NCBI GenBank assembly: GCA_001870995.2
Contig: MLAV02000009.1
Location: 62,001 to 126,000, forward strand
Source: Chitinophaga sp. CB10
Lineage (GTDB): Bacteria; Bacteroidota; Bacteroidia; Chitinophagales; Chitinophagaceae
Direction of reading: 5' to 3'
DNA: 64,000 nt
Shown: positions 1-8,561 of the stretch, one piece after another
Position numbering within the stretch: the first letter of the stretch is position 1
Layout of the letters: each line of letters begins with the position of its first letter
Position numbers and translations under genes: made by a program
Notes under the pieces: model-generated
Database searches by the model: none
What the model saw: only the letters and a program-made list of their open reading frames with translations
Told to the model about the DNA's origin: nothing

Positions 1-25
1 CGCCCTGCAAAAAATGCTACCAAAT

Positions 26-50
26 AAAAAAAGCGGGCCCCCTGGCCCGC
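26..50 (-). terminator. Intrinsic terminator of the hydroxylase operon
   Basis: A perfect 7-bp GC stem (GCGGGCC at 33-39 against GGCCCGC at 44-50) with a 4-nt loop is followed, on the minus strand, by seven T residues (26-32 read in reverse). It lies 31 bp past the stop codon of the fatty acid hydroxylase gene and should end the three-gene minus-strand unit. Confidence 0.85.
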
Positions 51-81
51 CAACAAAACTTCCGCTTTCACCGTATGCGCC

Positions 82-867
82 CTACGCAGCCGTCTTCTCC
101 GCAAACCGCCTCGCCTGCACCTTATCATATTCCTTCACATAATCCGGATGCTCCGTGCCCATCAGCCGGTCCCACACCCTGAAATACAACCCGTAATTCC
201 CTTTGAACTTACTATGATGCAGGTTATGATGTACCGATGTATTCAACACCTCAAACGCCCAGGTATGCCTGAACCAGCGCGGCATCAGCTCATAGCCCAG
301 GTGGCCGTACACATTAATCATAAAACCTGTCACAGTAAACAGCATTATCGTAATAGGGTGCAACGGCATCAGGACGGTGAGCACCAGCAGCACGCCGCCT
401 TCCGCAATCGCTTCCAGCACATGAAAACTGTAGCTCGTCCACGGGCTGGGATTGGTGCTCAGGTGATGCACCAGGTGCGTGCGCTTGAACAGCGCCGGGT
501 GATGCAGGATGCGGTGCATCCAGTAAAAATAGGTATCGTGGACGATCAGCGTCAGCGCCAGGCTCACGCCGATGTACCACAGCGGATAGTCGTTCACGTT
601 AGTGTACAGCTGCGTAATATGCCGTACCGGGGTAAACAGTATGATCACAGAAATAACGGTAAACACCAGCGTGCTGGTCATGGAGTGCCATACCTCCCGG
701 AGGAAATCCTTATTGCCAGCCAGCCGCTGCTGGATTTTACGCCGGCTGTTCCTGCGGGGGAAGAAGAGGTAAAACAGCAGGAAAGGAATCCCCGCCAAAA
801 GAAAATACCGAATAACAGAGGTGGTAAAAATTTTAATCGTCGCTGCAATAACTGCTTCCATATCCAT
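82..867 (-). CDS. Sterol desaturase / fatty acid hydroxylase family protein
   Basis: An integral membrane di-iron enzyme of 261 residues. The family hydroxylates or desaturates lipid substrates using two iron atoms held by clustered histidines. The three histidine motifs are visible: HDTYFYWMHR, HLVHH, and HHNLHH near the C-terminus. Hydrophobic segments lie around residues 10-35, 60-80, 95-110 and 145-185, which fits a membrane protein with cytoplasmic histidine boxes. The C-terminal run after the third box (KGNYGLYFRVWDRLMGTEHP) is typical of the family. It is the last gene of a minus-strand unit with the Crp-like regulator and Na+/H+ antiporter upstream, 77 bp from the regulator, and is followed by a strong terminator. 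The substrate cannot be told from sequence; carotenoids, sterols, ornithine lipids and fatty acids are all possible. Confidence 0.9.
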   Translation of the reverse strand: MDMEAVIAATIKIFTTSVIRYFLLAGIPFLLFYLFFPRRNSRRKIQQRLAGNKDFLREVWHSMTSTLVFTVISVIILFTPVRHITQLYTNVNDYPLWYIGVSLALTLIVHDTYFYWMHRILHHPALFKRTHLVHHLSTNPSPWTSYSFHVLEAIAEGGVLLVLTVLMPLHPITIMLFTVTGFMINVYGHLGYELMPRWFRHTWAFEVLNTSVHHNLHHSKFKGNYGLYFRVWDRLMGTEHPDYVKEYDKVQARRFAEKTAA

Positions 868-944
868 TGAGATTATACCTCAAAATTAGCTACAGCAGCA
901 GGATACCGGGGTTAACAAAGGTTAATAAATCCAATTAACAAATG

Positions 945-1556
945 TTAATTTCCCGCTTCATTTTTGCGGCCGCGGGCATGTAGCCGCTTACGGATACGGC
1001 TCAACGAAACGGGCGTTACCCCCAGCATGGACGCAATATATTTATCCGGCACCCGGTTCACCACGCCCCACTTACTGTCCAGCAGGCGCAGGTATCTTTC
1101 CTCCGGCGTCAGGAACACAAATCCTTCCAGGCCTTCCAGCGCTTCTCCCAGCATCTTCATCAGGAAGTAATTACGCAGGGGCTCAAACTCCGGGTGTACT
1201 TTAAGCACCTCTTCCAGCTTGTCATAATCGATTTCCAGCATGGTCACCGGCTCCAGCGCGCGGTAAATAAAGCGGGAAGGCTGCCGCTGGATAATGCCAT
1301 CATGGGAGGCAATGAGCTGCCCTTCCCAGCGGAGGAAGAGCGTACCGTCATCCCCGCTCGACTTCTCCGCATACGCCCGTATGATCCCTTTTTCAATATA
1401 GGCCAGCTTGCGCGTGAGCTCGCCCTCCCGGATATACGCCTCCCCTTCTTCCAGCTTCACCATCCGGGTAATGGCAAACAGCGGCGCCGTATCCGCCGGC
1501 AGCACGCCGCTGAGCTCCTGTAACAATTCCTGTAAAAGACTGATTGAAAAAGACAT
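945..1556 (-). CDS. Crp/Fnr family transcriptional regulator
   Basis: A 203-residue protein with an N-terminal cyclic-nucleotide-binding-like beta barrel (about residues 20-125, with GEAYIREGE and RAYAEKSSGDDGTLFLRWEG) and a short C-terminal helix-turn-helix (about 150-195: TPEERYLRLL, then PDKYIASMLGVTPVSLSRIRKRL). This short two-domain form is the common Bacteroidota Crp-like type. The canonical cAMP-pocket Arg-Ser pair is not obvious, so the ligand is unknown. The gene starts 27 bp after the antiporter stop and precedes the hydroxylase, so it probably sits in the middle of a three-gene transcript and may control it. That role is inferred from position only. Confidence 0.88.
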   Translation of the reverse strand: MSFSISLLQELLQELSGVLPADTAPLFAITRMVKLEEGEAYIREGELTRKLAYIEKGIIRAYAEKSSGDDGTLFLRWEGQLIASHDGIIQRQPSRFIYRALEPVTMLEIDYDKLEEVLKVHPEFEPLRNYFLMKMLGEALEGLEGFVFLTPEERYLRLLDSKWGVVNRVPDKYIASMLGVTPVSLSRIRKRLHARGRKNEAGN

Positions 1557-1583
1557 CTTTAAAATTTAACGGCAAGATAAAAA

Positions 1584-2861
1584 CTATTTCCTTTCCCGGA
1601 CCTCCGCCCCTGCCGGCTGCTGCCGCGTGAGCGTGCGTATCAGCCAGGGCAGCGAAAGCCCCTGCCCTATCAGCGATATCAATACCGCCACTACGGAAAT
1701 GAATATGATAATGTCCCGCTGCGGAAATGGCGCTCCGCCTTCCAGCGTCTTAGGCAAACCTATGGCAATCGCCAGGGATACAATGCCCCGCATCCCCGCC
1801 CAGGAGATGATCAGGCTGGTCTTATAATCCAGCAGGGCATTGGCGCTCACGCGCTTGTCCTTCCGCTGAAAAGCCCGCTGCAGGGAGCCTTTCTGCATAA
1901 ACACCCGGATCATCCGCACCACCAACGCTACGATATTGACGAGGAAAGCATAGCCGACATACAGCCATACCTTGTCAGGATCTATGTTCTTCAACACGTA
2001 CGGAAACTCCAGGCCTATCAGGATAAAAATCAGCCCGTTCAGCATGAATATTATGATATCCCAGATGGACTTGGATTGCAGCTTGATACTATCCGGAAAT
2101 ACTTTCTTGCTGAAGCGGGAAATGCCCAAGCCCAGCAGCACCACGGCTATCACGCCGGATACATGCAGCTCTTCCGCCAGCAGGTAAGTGATAAAAGGCA
2201 TGATCAGCATAAAGCTGATGGTAACCATATCATTATTTTTCACCCGCACGAGGATGAAGGCCAGCAGCTTAGCCATCACAAAACCGATGATAGCGCCGCC
2301 TCCCATGAGGATAAAAAATTGCAGCAACGCCTCCCGGAATACAAATGCCGTCCCCGTTACGGCCGCCAGGGAAAAGCGAAACGCCACCAGCGCAGAGGCG
2401 TCGTTGACCAGGCTCTCCCCTTCGAGTATCGTCAGCGTTTTATGGGACAGGCGCAGGCCCTTGGTAATACTGGTAGCCGCCACGGCGTCCGTCGCGGAAA
2501 GGATGGCCCCCAGCGTGAAGGACATGGCCCAGGTCATACCCGGGATAAGATAATGCGCCAGCACCGCGATGCAGGTAGCCGTCAAAAACACCAGCCCTAT
2601 CGCCAGCGCGCTGATGGTACGGATGTTCGTCCGGAAATCCGGAAACGAAATATTGAACGCCGCATCATACAATAAAGGAGGTAAAAAAATGAGGAAGATA
2701 ATTTCCGGATTGAGCACAATCTCCGGCAAGGTGGGAATAAAGCCAATGCCTATACCGGCTACAATCAATAGCACCGGGTAAGGTAATCTTATCTTGCCGG
2801 CCAATGCCGATAAGCCAATCATGACCGCCAACAGAAATAATACGATACTGTAATTCTCCAT
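1584..2861 (-). CDS. Na+/H+ antiporter, CPA1 (NhaP/NHE-like) family
   Basis: A 425-residue polytopic membrane protein with about 12 hydrophobic segments and no long cytoplasmic tail. Family motifs are visible: ILSATDAVAATSI, containing the Thr-Asp of the ion-binding unwound helix, and GESLVNDASALVAFR, containing the Asn-Asp pair. A PPLLYDAAF motif is also typical of CPA1 exchangers. It should exchange Na+ (or K+) for protons across the inner membrane to control pH and sodium. It is the first gene of the minus-strand unit antiporter, Crp regulator, hydroxylase. The C-terminus ends in a short basic tail (RTLTRQQPAGAEVRERK). Confidence 0.92.
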   Translation of the reverse strand: MENYSIVLFLLAVMIGLSALAGKIRLPYPVLLIVAGIGIGFIPTLPEIVLNPEIIFLIFLPPLLYDAAFNISFPDFRTNIRTISALAIGLVFLTATCIAVLAHYLIPGMTWAMSFTLGAILSATDAVAATSITKGLRLSHKTLTILEGESLVNDASALVAFRFSLAAVTGTAFVFREALLQFFILMGGGAIIGFVMAKLLAFILVRVKNNDMVTISFMLIMPFITYLLAEELHVSGVIAVVLLGLGISRFSKKVFPDSIKLQSKSIWDIIIFMLNGLIFILIGLEFPYVLKNIDPDKVWLYVGYAFLVNIVALVVRMIRVFMQKGSLQRAFQRKDKRVSANALLDYKTSLIISWAGMRGIVSLAIAIGLPKTLEGGAPFPQRDIIIFISVVAVLISLIGQGLSLPWLIRTLTRQQPAGAEVRERK

Positions 2862-2987
2862 GCCCGCTGGATAAGTTTTTTATGCGGTTAAAGATAACCC
2901 TTTTCAGTAATTGCAGGGGGTTAAAGGGGGCAGGGTTGCAAAAGCAATCGCCCCTGCTTACTTTTAAAAAATAAGTCTGACTAATTT

Positions 2988-4121
2988 ATGAGAAACACGT
3001 CCTTACTCCTTATTCCATTATTTGCCCTTGCCATGGATGCTGCCGCACAAACCTGCTCCTGCGAAAGCAATTTCCTCTGGGCTAAGAAAACCTTTGAAGA
3101 AAACGATGCAGGGTTTAGCTACATCATCAAAAAGAAAGGCCGGGAAGCCTATGAAATGCACAACCGGGTGTACCTGGAAAAAGTAAAAAAGCTGCCGAAC
3201 AACAGCGAGTGCGCCGCCACCATTAACCAGTGGATACGCTTTTTCAGGAACGGCCATATCGGCATCCAATACCTGAAGAGCGATGCCGCCGCCCAGGCCA
3301 TACAGACGGCGCCCGCCACGGAGGCAACGCTGCCCGAAGGCGTGGACAAGGCGAAATACGAAAAGGCTGCCGTACAGCTAAATGCGAGGAAGCCTTTCTT
3401 TGAAAAGCTCGACGCCACCACTGCTTACCTGCGCATCCCTTTCTTTGAAATTTCCGAGAAGAAGCTGATCGACAGCGTCATCCGCCAAAACAGGGACGTG
3501 ATCCTCTCTACCGAAAACCTGATCATTGACCTGCGGAACAATCCAGGCGGCAGCGACGCGAGCTTCGAACAACTCCTGCCCATCCTCTACACCAACCCGG
3601 TACGCACGGTGGGCGTGGAATTCCTCTCTACCCCGCTGAACAACCAGCGTATGCTGGACCTGACCAAAATGGATGAATTTGACGAGGATTCCCGGAAGAT
3701 GTTCAAAACGTTCTATGATACGCTCAGCGCGCATCCCGGCGAGTTTGTCAATTTGTTCGGCAAGGATGTGAACATCTCCAAACGGGATACCGTGTACCCC
3801 TATCCGAAAAGGGTGGGTATCATCATTCACAATAAGAACGGCAGCACCACAGAACAGTTTTTGCTGGCCGCCAAACAAAGTCAGAAAGTGAAATTCTTCG
3901 GCCGTACTACGTATGGTATGCTGGATATTTCCAACGTGCATATCGTACCATCTCCCTGCAAGGATTTTGAGCTGTACTACGGCTTGTCGCGTACGATTCG
4001 CATCCCGGATTTTGCGATCGACGACATCGGGTTGCAGCCGGATTACTTTATTGACCGCACGGTGAAAGACTACCAGTGGGTCGACTTTGTAGCCGAAACA
4101 CTGAACAACGGCAAAAAATAA
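2988..4121 (+). CDS. Secreted S41-family (tail-specific protease-like) peptidase
   Basis: A 377-residue exported protein. Residues 1-21 form a signal peptide ending ALAMDAAAQ. The C-terminal half carries the S41 fold: DLRNNPGGSD around 180-190, and NGSTTEQFLLAAKQ, whose Ser286 aligns with the family nucleophile. In CtpA-type enzymes the general-base lysine lies in a T-F-G-K motif downstream. Here the matching stretch reads TTYGMLD, so the lysine is absent. Many Bacteroidota paralogues share this pattern, and the protein may use other residues or be inactive. No PDZ domain is evident. A strong terminator follows the stop codon, so it is probably monocistronic. Its substrate is unknown. Confidence 0.8.
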   Translation: MRNTSLLLIPLFALAMDAAAQTCSCESNFLWAKKTFEENDAGFSYIIKKKGREAYEMHNRVYLEKVKKLPNNSECAATINQWIRFFRNGHIGIQYLKSDAAAQAIQTAPATEATLPEGVDKAKYEKAAVQLNARKPFFEKLDATTAYLRIPFFEISEKKLIDSVIRQNRDVILSTENLIIDLRNNPGGSDASFEQLLPILYTNPVRTVGVEFLSTPLNNQRMLDLTKMDEFDEDSRKMFKTFYDTLSAHPGEFVNLFGKDVNISKRDTVYPYPKRVGIIIHNKNGSTTEQFLLAAKQSQKVKFFGRTTYGMLDISNVHIVPSPCKDFELYYGLSRTIRIPDFAIDDIGLQPDYFIDRTVKDYQWVDFVAETLNNGKK

Positions 4122-4127
4122 TCATTC

Positions 4128-4158
4128 GGGTGGCAAATCTTTTGCCACCCTGTTTTTT
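4128..4158 (+). terminator. Intrinsic terminator after the S41 peptidase gene
   Basis: A perfect 10-bp stem (GGGTGGCAAA 4128-4137 with TTTGCCACCC 4141-4150) and a 3-nt loop are followed by TGTTTTTTT. It lies 6 bp after the S41 stop codon and ahead of the serine hydrolase, so the two genes are separate units. It also argues against the longer open frame that would start the hydrolase at 4076, inside the S41 gene. Confidence 0.92.
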
Positions 4159-4231
4159 TATCTGGAATTTTGCTTTACTTCGATGTAGCGCTTTTTTTCT
4201 GCTTCCCCAGGCGCGTATAAATTTTAATGCT

Positions 4232-5548
4232 ATGTGGAAATACTATTTAACCCTGGTACTGAGTTGTACCGTATGTTTTGTACACGCGCAACAGTCAGAC
4301 GCTCCAAAGCTGGACTCCTTCCTGAACGCGCTGGCCGCGCATGACAAGTTTATGGGCAGCGTGGCGGTCACTAAAAATGGAACGCTGGTATATGCCCGGG
4401 CAACCGGTTATGCAGATGTTGCCGCCAAACTCCCGGCAGACGGGGAAACGAAATATCGCATCGGCTCCATCTCCAAAACGTTTACCGCGGCGCTGGTATT
4501 TAAAGCCATCGAAAGCCGCCAGCTGGCGCTGGATCAAACGCTGAGCAGCTGGTTTCCCGGGATTGCGCAGGCGGATAAAATCACGATCCGCCATATGCTG
4601 AGCCACCGCAGCGGCATCCACAACTTCACCGCCAACCAGGATTATCTTTCCTGGAGTACCCAACCGAAAACGGAGAAAGAACTGGTGGACATCATCACCA
4701 AAGGAGGGAGCGATTTTGAACCTGGCAGCCGCATGTCCTACAGCAATTCCAACTACGTATTGCTCACCTACATCCTGGAAAAGGTTTTCAAACAACCCTA
4801 CGCCAAATTGCTGACTACCTATATCTGCAAGCCGGCGGGCTTAACAAACACATACCTGGGCGGGAAGATCCGCACCGCTGACCATGAAAGCAATTCCTAT
4901 AAATTCCTTGGCCAGTGGCAGCTGATGCCGGAAACGGATATTTCCGTTCCGTTAGGCGCAGGCGGCATCGTGTCCACCCCGGCGGACCTCACGCGGTTTC
5001 TCCGCGCGTTGTTTACCGGCAAGATCATCAGCAGGGAAAGCGTGGAGCAAATGAAACCTGTCAGCAACCAGGAAGGCCTGGGCCTGTTCCCGATGCCTTT
5101 CGGCGATAAGGCCGGCTATGGCCACAATGGCGGTATCGATGGCTTTAGCTCCCTCTGCGCCTACTACCCGGCGGATGATATTTCTTTTGCCATCACCTCC
5201 AACGGCGCCAACTACGATATCAACAACATCGCCATTATCCTCATGTCCGCCGCCTACGGCGCGCCTTGGGAAATGCCGTCTTTCAGCGCCTACGCGGTTA
5301 CCAGCGAAGAGCTGGACCAGTACACCGGCGTCTATGCCTCCAAAGACCTGCCGGTTAAAATCACTTTTACCCGCCAGGATAACACGCTCATCGGGCAGGT
5401 GACCGGGCAGACGGCGCTGGCATTGGAGCCTACCGGCAAGCATCAGTTCAGGATCGACCGGGTGAAGGCGGAGATGACGTTTGATCCCGCGGCTAAGACG
5501 ATGACGCTGAAGCAGGCCGGCAGGGTAATGGTATTTACCAAAGAATAA
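4232..5548 (+). CDS. Secreted serine hydrolase, beta-lactamase (class C-like) family
   Basis: A 438-residue exported enzyme of the serine beta-lactamase/DD-peptidase/esterase superfamily. I chose the ATG at 4232 because it starts a clean signal peptide (MWKYYLTLVLSCTVCFVHAQ) and lies after the terminator; the frame is open back to 4076, but that part overlaps the S41 gene. The catalytic motifs are SISK (Ser79, Lys82), YSN (Tyr170, Asn172) and HNGG (His298) in place of KTG. The C-terminal 100 residues form a separate beta-rich lipocalin-like region (from about EELDQYTGVY). The family contains peptidases, esterases and D-amino-acid hydrolases; true beta-lactamase activity is not implied. A second member of the family lies at 17205-18647. 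Confidence 0.88.
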   Translation: MWKYYLTLVLSCTVCFVHAQQSDAPKLDSFLNALAAHDKFMGSVAVTKNGTLVYARATGYADVAAKLPADGETKYRIGSISKTFTAALVFKAIESRQLALDQTLSSWFPGIAQADKITIRHMLSHRSGIHNFTANQDYLSWSTQPKTEKELVDIITKGGSDFEPGSRMSYSNSNYVLLTYILEKVFKQPYAKLLTTYICKPAGLTNTYLGGKIRTADHESNSYKFLGQWQLMPETDISVPLGAGGIVSTPADLTRFLRALFTGKIISRESVEQMKPVSNQEGLGLFPMPFGDKAGYGHNGGIDGFSSLCAYYPADDISFAITSNGANYDINNIAIILMSAAYGAPWEMPSFSAYAVTSEELDQYTGVYASKDLPVKITFTRQDNTLIGQVTGQTALALEPTGKHQFRIDRVKAEMTFDPAAKTMTLKQAGRVMVFTKE

Positions 5549-5775
5549 AAAAACCGATACGATTGCGTAAGGGAACGGCGTTCCCATGGCATACTGCAAA
5601 ACATATAGCCATACCTGTTAGTAACCGCTTTCCGGCTGCGGCATTATATTTTCTCCCATAAAAAAATTTTGGGGGAGAAAAAAATGCTGCCAATAGGTAG
5701 GGCATCGTTATTACAAAATTTGCAACTTTGCAGTATGCCAACACAACGGCCCAACCTTATAAATACAGGCATCTT

Positions 5776-6723
5776 ATGAACCCAAAGCAACAGCCCATCG
5801 ATTCCCGGTTCAATGCGCAAAGCACGGCTGATGAAGTAGCGGCCGGTCATGACCTCCGCGGTAAAAACGTGGTGGTGACAGGCGGTAGCGCCGGCATCGG
5901 TTTTGAAATAGTGCAAACCCTCTCACGGGCAGGGGCCAACGTAGTGGTAGGCGCCAGGAACGCCGGTAAAGCAAAAGCCAGGCTGGAAGGGCTGCCCAAT
6001 GTATCCTACCATCCGCTGGACCTGGCGGATCCGGTTTCCGTGGAAGCCTTCGCCAAACAATACCTGGCTGCGCACCAGGCGCTGCATTATTTGTTCAACA
6101 ATGCCGGCGTATTTTTTCCGCCGGAGATAACGACGGATAAACGGGGTTACGAGCTGCAATTCGGCGCCAATCACCTCGGGCATTTTCAGCTGAGCGGCCT
6201 CCTTTGGCCCGCGCTGAAAAAAGCCGGCAACGCGCGCGTCATCGCGCATTCCTCCGTGGGGCACCGGCGTATGGCGCTCCGCCTGGACGACCTGAATTTT
6301 GAACGCCATCCTTACGATCCCGTAAAAGCATATGCCCAATCCAAAACAGCCAATGCCTTGTTTGCCGTGCATTTGAACAAGGCGGGGCAACCGCACGGCG
6401 TAAAAGCCTATGCGGTGCATCCCGGCGCTATCCTCACGGATGTAGTGCTGCATATGTCCGAAGCGGAGCTGGAAGCCTGGAAACAGCGGGTCAAAAATTT
6501 CAAAACGCCGGCCCAGGGAGCGGCAACCGCCGTTTGGTGCGCCCTCAGCGAGCAGCTGGATGGCATTGGCGGCGTTTATTGCGAGGATTGCAACATCGCT
6601 CCGTTTGTAGCGGATGATGAAACGATTATTTACGGGGTGCGCAGCTATGCCAGCGATCCGGAGCTGGCGGCGGCCTTGTGGCAATTCAGCGAAAAAGTGA
6701 CGGGCGTAGAATGGCCGGCATAA
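5776..6723 (+). CDS. Short-chain dehydrogenase/reductase (SDR) family oxidoreductase
   Basis: A 315-residue NAD(P)-dependent oxidoreductase related to the retinol dehydrogenase/WW-domain oxidoreductase-like SDRs. The cofactor motif TGGSAGIG is at residues 35-42, NNAG follows in the middle, and the active-site YAQSK supplies the Tyr and Lys. ARNAGKAKA after strand 2 suggests NADP(H) through the Arg. The frame is open from 5728, but the ATG at 5776 gives the usual short N-terminal extension (MNPKQQPIDSRF) before the Rossmann fold and is preferred. The gene stands alone between the serine hydrolase and a bidirectional terminator shared with gap. The substrate is unknown. Confidence 0.88.
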   Translation: MNPKQQPIDSRFNAQSTADEVAAGHDLRGKNVVVTGGSAGIGFEIVQTLSRAGANVVVGARNAGKAKARLEGLPNVSYHPLDLADPVSVEAFAKQYLAAHQALHYLFNNAGVFFPPEITTDKRGYELQFGANHLGHFQLSGLLWPALKKAGNARVIAHSSVGHRRMALRLDDLNFERHPYDPVKAYAQSKTANALFAVHLNKAGQPHGVKAYAVHPGAILTDVVLHMSEAELEAWKQRVKNFKTPAQGAATAVWCALSEQLDGIGGVYCEDCNIAPFVADDETIIYGVRSYASDPELAAALWQFSEKVTGVEWPA

Positions 6724-6727
6724 AAAA

Positions 6728-6748
6728 AGACCCGCCAGTAGCGGATCT
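6728..6748. terminator. Bidirectional terminator between the SDR gene and gap
   Basis: AGACCCGC (6728-6735) pairs with GCGGATCT (6741-6748) with one A/C mismatch and a 5-nt loop. It is flanked by seven A residues on the left and a TTTCTTTC run on the right. It can serve the SDR gene on the plus strand and the convergent gap gene on the minus strand. Confidence 0.75.
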
Positions 6749-6795
6749 TTCTTTCATACTTTATGTCTTGCTGTTTGCGCGCTGGCAATCGACTG

Positions 6796-7800
6796 CTATT
6801 TATGCTTCAGCGCGGCAATCCGCACCACCAGGTCAGCCAGGCGGTTGGAATAGCCGAATTCATTATCGTACCAGCCTACTACCTTCACGAGGTCGCCCAC
6901 GATGGAAGTGAGCAAGGCGTCAAAAGTGCAGGAATACGGGTTATCCACGATATCGATGGATACGATGGGATGTTCCGTGTACTTCAGGATATTTTTCATA
7001 TCGCCTTCCGCCGCCTCCCTGAACTTCGCGTTGATTTCAGCTACGCTGGCAGGCTGCTTCCTGAGGATGCAGGTAAAGTCGGTCAGGGAGCCGTTCAGCA
7101 CCGGTACGCGTATCCCCGCGCCTCCCATGCGGCCTTCCAGGTGCGGGAAGATAGATGTGATGGCCTTGGCGGCGCCGGTGGAAGTAGGGATAATGGAAGC
7201 GGCCGCAGCGCGCGCACGGCGCAGGTCCCTGTGGGGCGCGTCATGCAGGTTCTGATCCCCTGTCATGGAATGCACGGTGGTAATATAGCCGTCAACGATA
7301 CCCCAGTTGTCGTCCAATACTTTTACCATAGGCGCCACGTTGTTGGTGGTGCAGGAAGCGTTGGACAATACAGGAGCTGTAAGGTCTACCAGGTGGTCGT
7401 TTACCCCTAATACCACGGTCGGAATGTCCTTATCGGGCGAAGGGGCGGACACAATCACCTGCCTCGCGCCGGCCTGCAGGTGTAAGCCCGCGGCCGTGCC
7501 GGTGGTAAACTTCCCGGTGGATTCTACGACCAGGTCAATGTCCAGCTCCGCCCAGGGCAGCTTCAAGGGGTCGCGTTCCGAGAGGATACGGATCTGGCGC
7601 CCGTCAATTACCAGGTGGTCGCCCGCCAGGCGTACCTCCCCTTCGTATGGCCCATGTACGGAATCGTACATATAAAGGTGAGCCATGGTAGCGGCATCCG
7701 CCAGATCATTAATGGCAACCACTTCTATACCCGGCCTTTCCAGGGCCATCCGTAAGAATATCCTGCCGATACGTCCAAAACCATTGATAGCTATCCTCAT
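6796..7800 (-). CDS. gap: Glyceraldehyde-3-phosphate dehydrogenase, type I
   Basis: A 334-residue cytosolic glycolytic enzyme that oxidises glyceraldehyde-3-phosphate to 1,3-bisphosphoglycerate with NAD+. It has the Rossmann motif NGFGRIGR at residues 6-13, Asp32 in INDLAD (marking NAD preference), the catalytic cysteine Cys150 in SNASCTTNN, and His177 in TTVHSMTGDQ. The C-terminal WYDNEFGYSNRL motif is intact, and the length matches the family. It has its own promoter (7821-7851) and ends at a bidirectional hairpin, so it is monocistronic. Confidence 0.97.
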   Translation of the reverse strand: MRIAINGFGRIGRIFLRMALERPGIEVVAINDLADAATMAHLYMYDSVHGPYEGEVRLAGDHLVIDGRQIRILSERDPLKLPWAELDIDLVVESTGKFTTGTAAGLHLQAGARQVIVSAPSPDKDIPTVVLGVNDHLVDLTAPVLSNASCTTNNVAPMVKVLDDNWGIVDGYITTVHSMTGDQNLHDAPHRDLRRARAAAASIIPTSTGAAKAITSIFPHLEGRMGGAGIRVPVLNGSLTDFTCILRKQPASVAEINAKFREAAEGDMKNILKYTEHPIVSIDIVDNPYSCTFDALLTSIVGDLVKVVGWYDNEFGYSNRLADLVVRIAALKHK

Positions 7801-7820
7801 GTTGTAACTTTTGTAAGCTG

Positions 7821-7851
7821 CAAAATTATTTTAAAAGCGAACGTTAGCAAA
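7821..7851 (-). promoter_or_regulatory. Bacteroidetes-type sigma promoter of gap
   Basis: On the minus strand a TTTG -33 element (7851-7848) is separated by exactly 19 nt from a TAATTTTG -7 element (7828-7821), matching the Bacteroidetes primary-sigma consensus TTTG-N19-TAnnTTTG. Transcription would start near 7814, about 14 nt before the gap ATG. Confidence 0.8.
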
Positions 7852-7988
7852 ATCATTATCAGGGAATTAGCAGGGAGGTGACAATCGACCCTGATGGTCG
7901 GAATTTGCACAATTTTGTTAACGAAATTTAAATTTCTGGTACTATAAGACATATCCTGACATTACAGAGTAGTAAATCATAGTAGGAT

Positions 7989-8483
7989 ATGAGAAAAATT
8001 ATGTTAGCCTTCGCCGGCTGCCTGTTTATCAGTCAGACACAGGCACAGGGGATCAAAGAAATCACTGTGAGTACTGGAAGGTATGATATGGACAACAGTT
8101 CCCGCAGTAAGATCACCCAGCTGTCCATGGGCTGGGAAACCTGGGCGCTCAACCGTTTTAACCCCGTTGGCAAAGCCACCGATATTGACAACTGGGACCT
8201 GAATGGGATGAAAAAAAACGTCCTGAAGCTGGAATGTACCGCTAAGGATTGCCTGGACAGCATGCAGCTCAATTTGCTTTATACCCAGTTCAACTTTTCC
8301 GAGCCCATGAAGCAGGGCGGTAAATTTGATGTGGATATGAAAATTGTATATGAGGATTCCACCGGCGTCACCAAAACGCTGAAGAGATCGGCAGAGGTGC
8401 ATATACCCAAGAACTCTATGACGGCTATGCTGAGTTGGGTGTGGGAACAGCCGGAAGAGCCTAAAAGGAAAAAGAGGGATTGA
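7989..8483 (+). CDS. Hypothetical secreted protein
   Basis: I do not recognise this 164-residue protein. Residues 1-20 form a signal peptide (MRKIMLAFAGCLFISQTQAQ). The mature part is likely all-beta (alternating strands such as KNVLKLECTAKD and KFDVDMKIVYEDSTG), has one cysteine in ECTAKDCLD paired with a second four residues later, and ends in a basic tail (KRKKRD). It stands alone between the gap promoter region and a bidirectional terminator. It is probably periplasmic or surface-exposed; no function can be given. Confidence 0.7.
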   Translation: MRKIMLAFAGCLFISQTQAQGIKEITVSTGRYDMDNSSRSKITQLSMGWETWALNRFNPVGKATDIDNWDLNGMKKNVLKLECTAKDCLDSMQLNLLYTQFNFSEPMKQGGKFDVDMKIVYEDSTGVTKTLKRSAEVHIPKNSMTAMLSWVWEQPEEPKRKKRD

Positions 8484-8501
8484 GCTACTTCCTGAAAAAT
8501 A

Positions 8502-8532
8502 AAAAGCCTTTGGAATTTATCCAAAGGCTTTT
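8502..8532. terminator. Bidirectional terminator, perfect 13-bp stem
   Basis: A 13-bp perfect stem (8502-8514 with 8520-8532, core GCCTTTGGA/TCCAAAGGC) and a 5-nt loop, with A/T runs built into both ends of the stem. It separates the plus-strand hypothetical gene from the minus-strand monooxygenase gene and can work both ways. Confidence 0.9.
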
Positions 8533-8561
8533 CGTGTTTTAAGTAATGTATGCTGATAGCG

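Noticed and set aside
2076..2675. A 199-codon plus-strand frame opposite the antiporter gene
   Set aside because: It is antisense to an intact CPA1 gene and has shadow-like composition.
4076..4231. N-terminal extension of the first serine hydrolase
   Set aside because: It overlaps the S41 gene and a strong terminator, and the ATG at 4232 starts a normal signal peptide.
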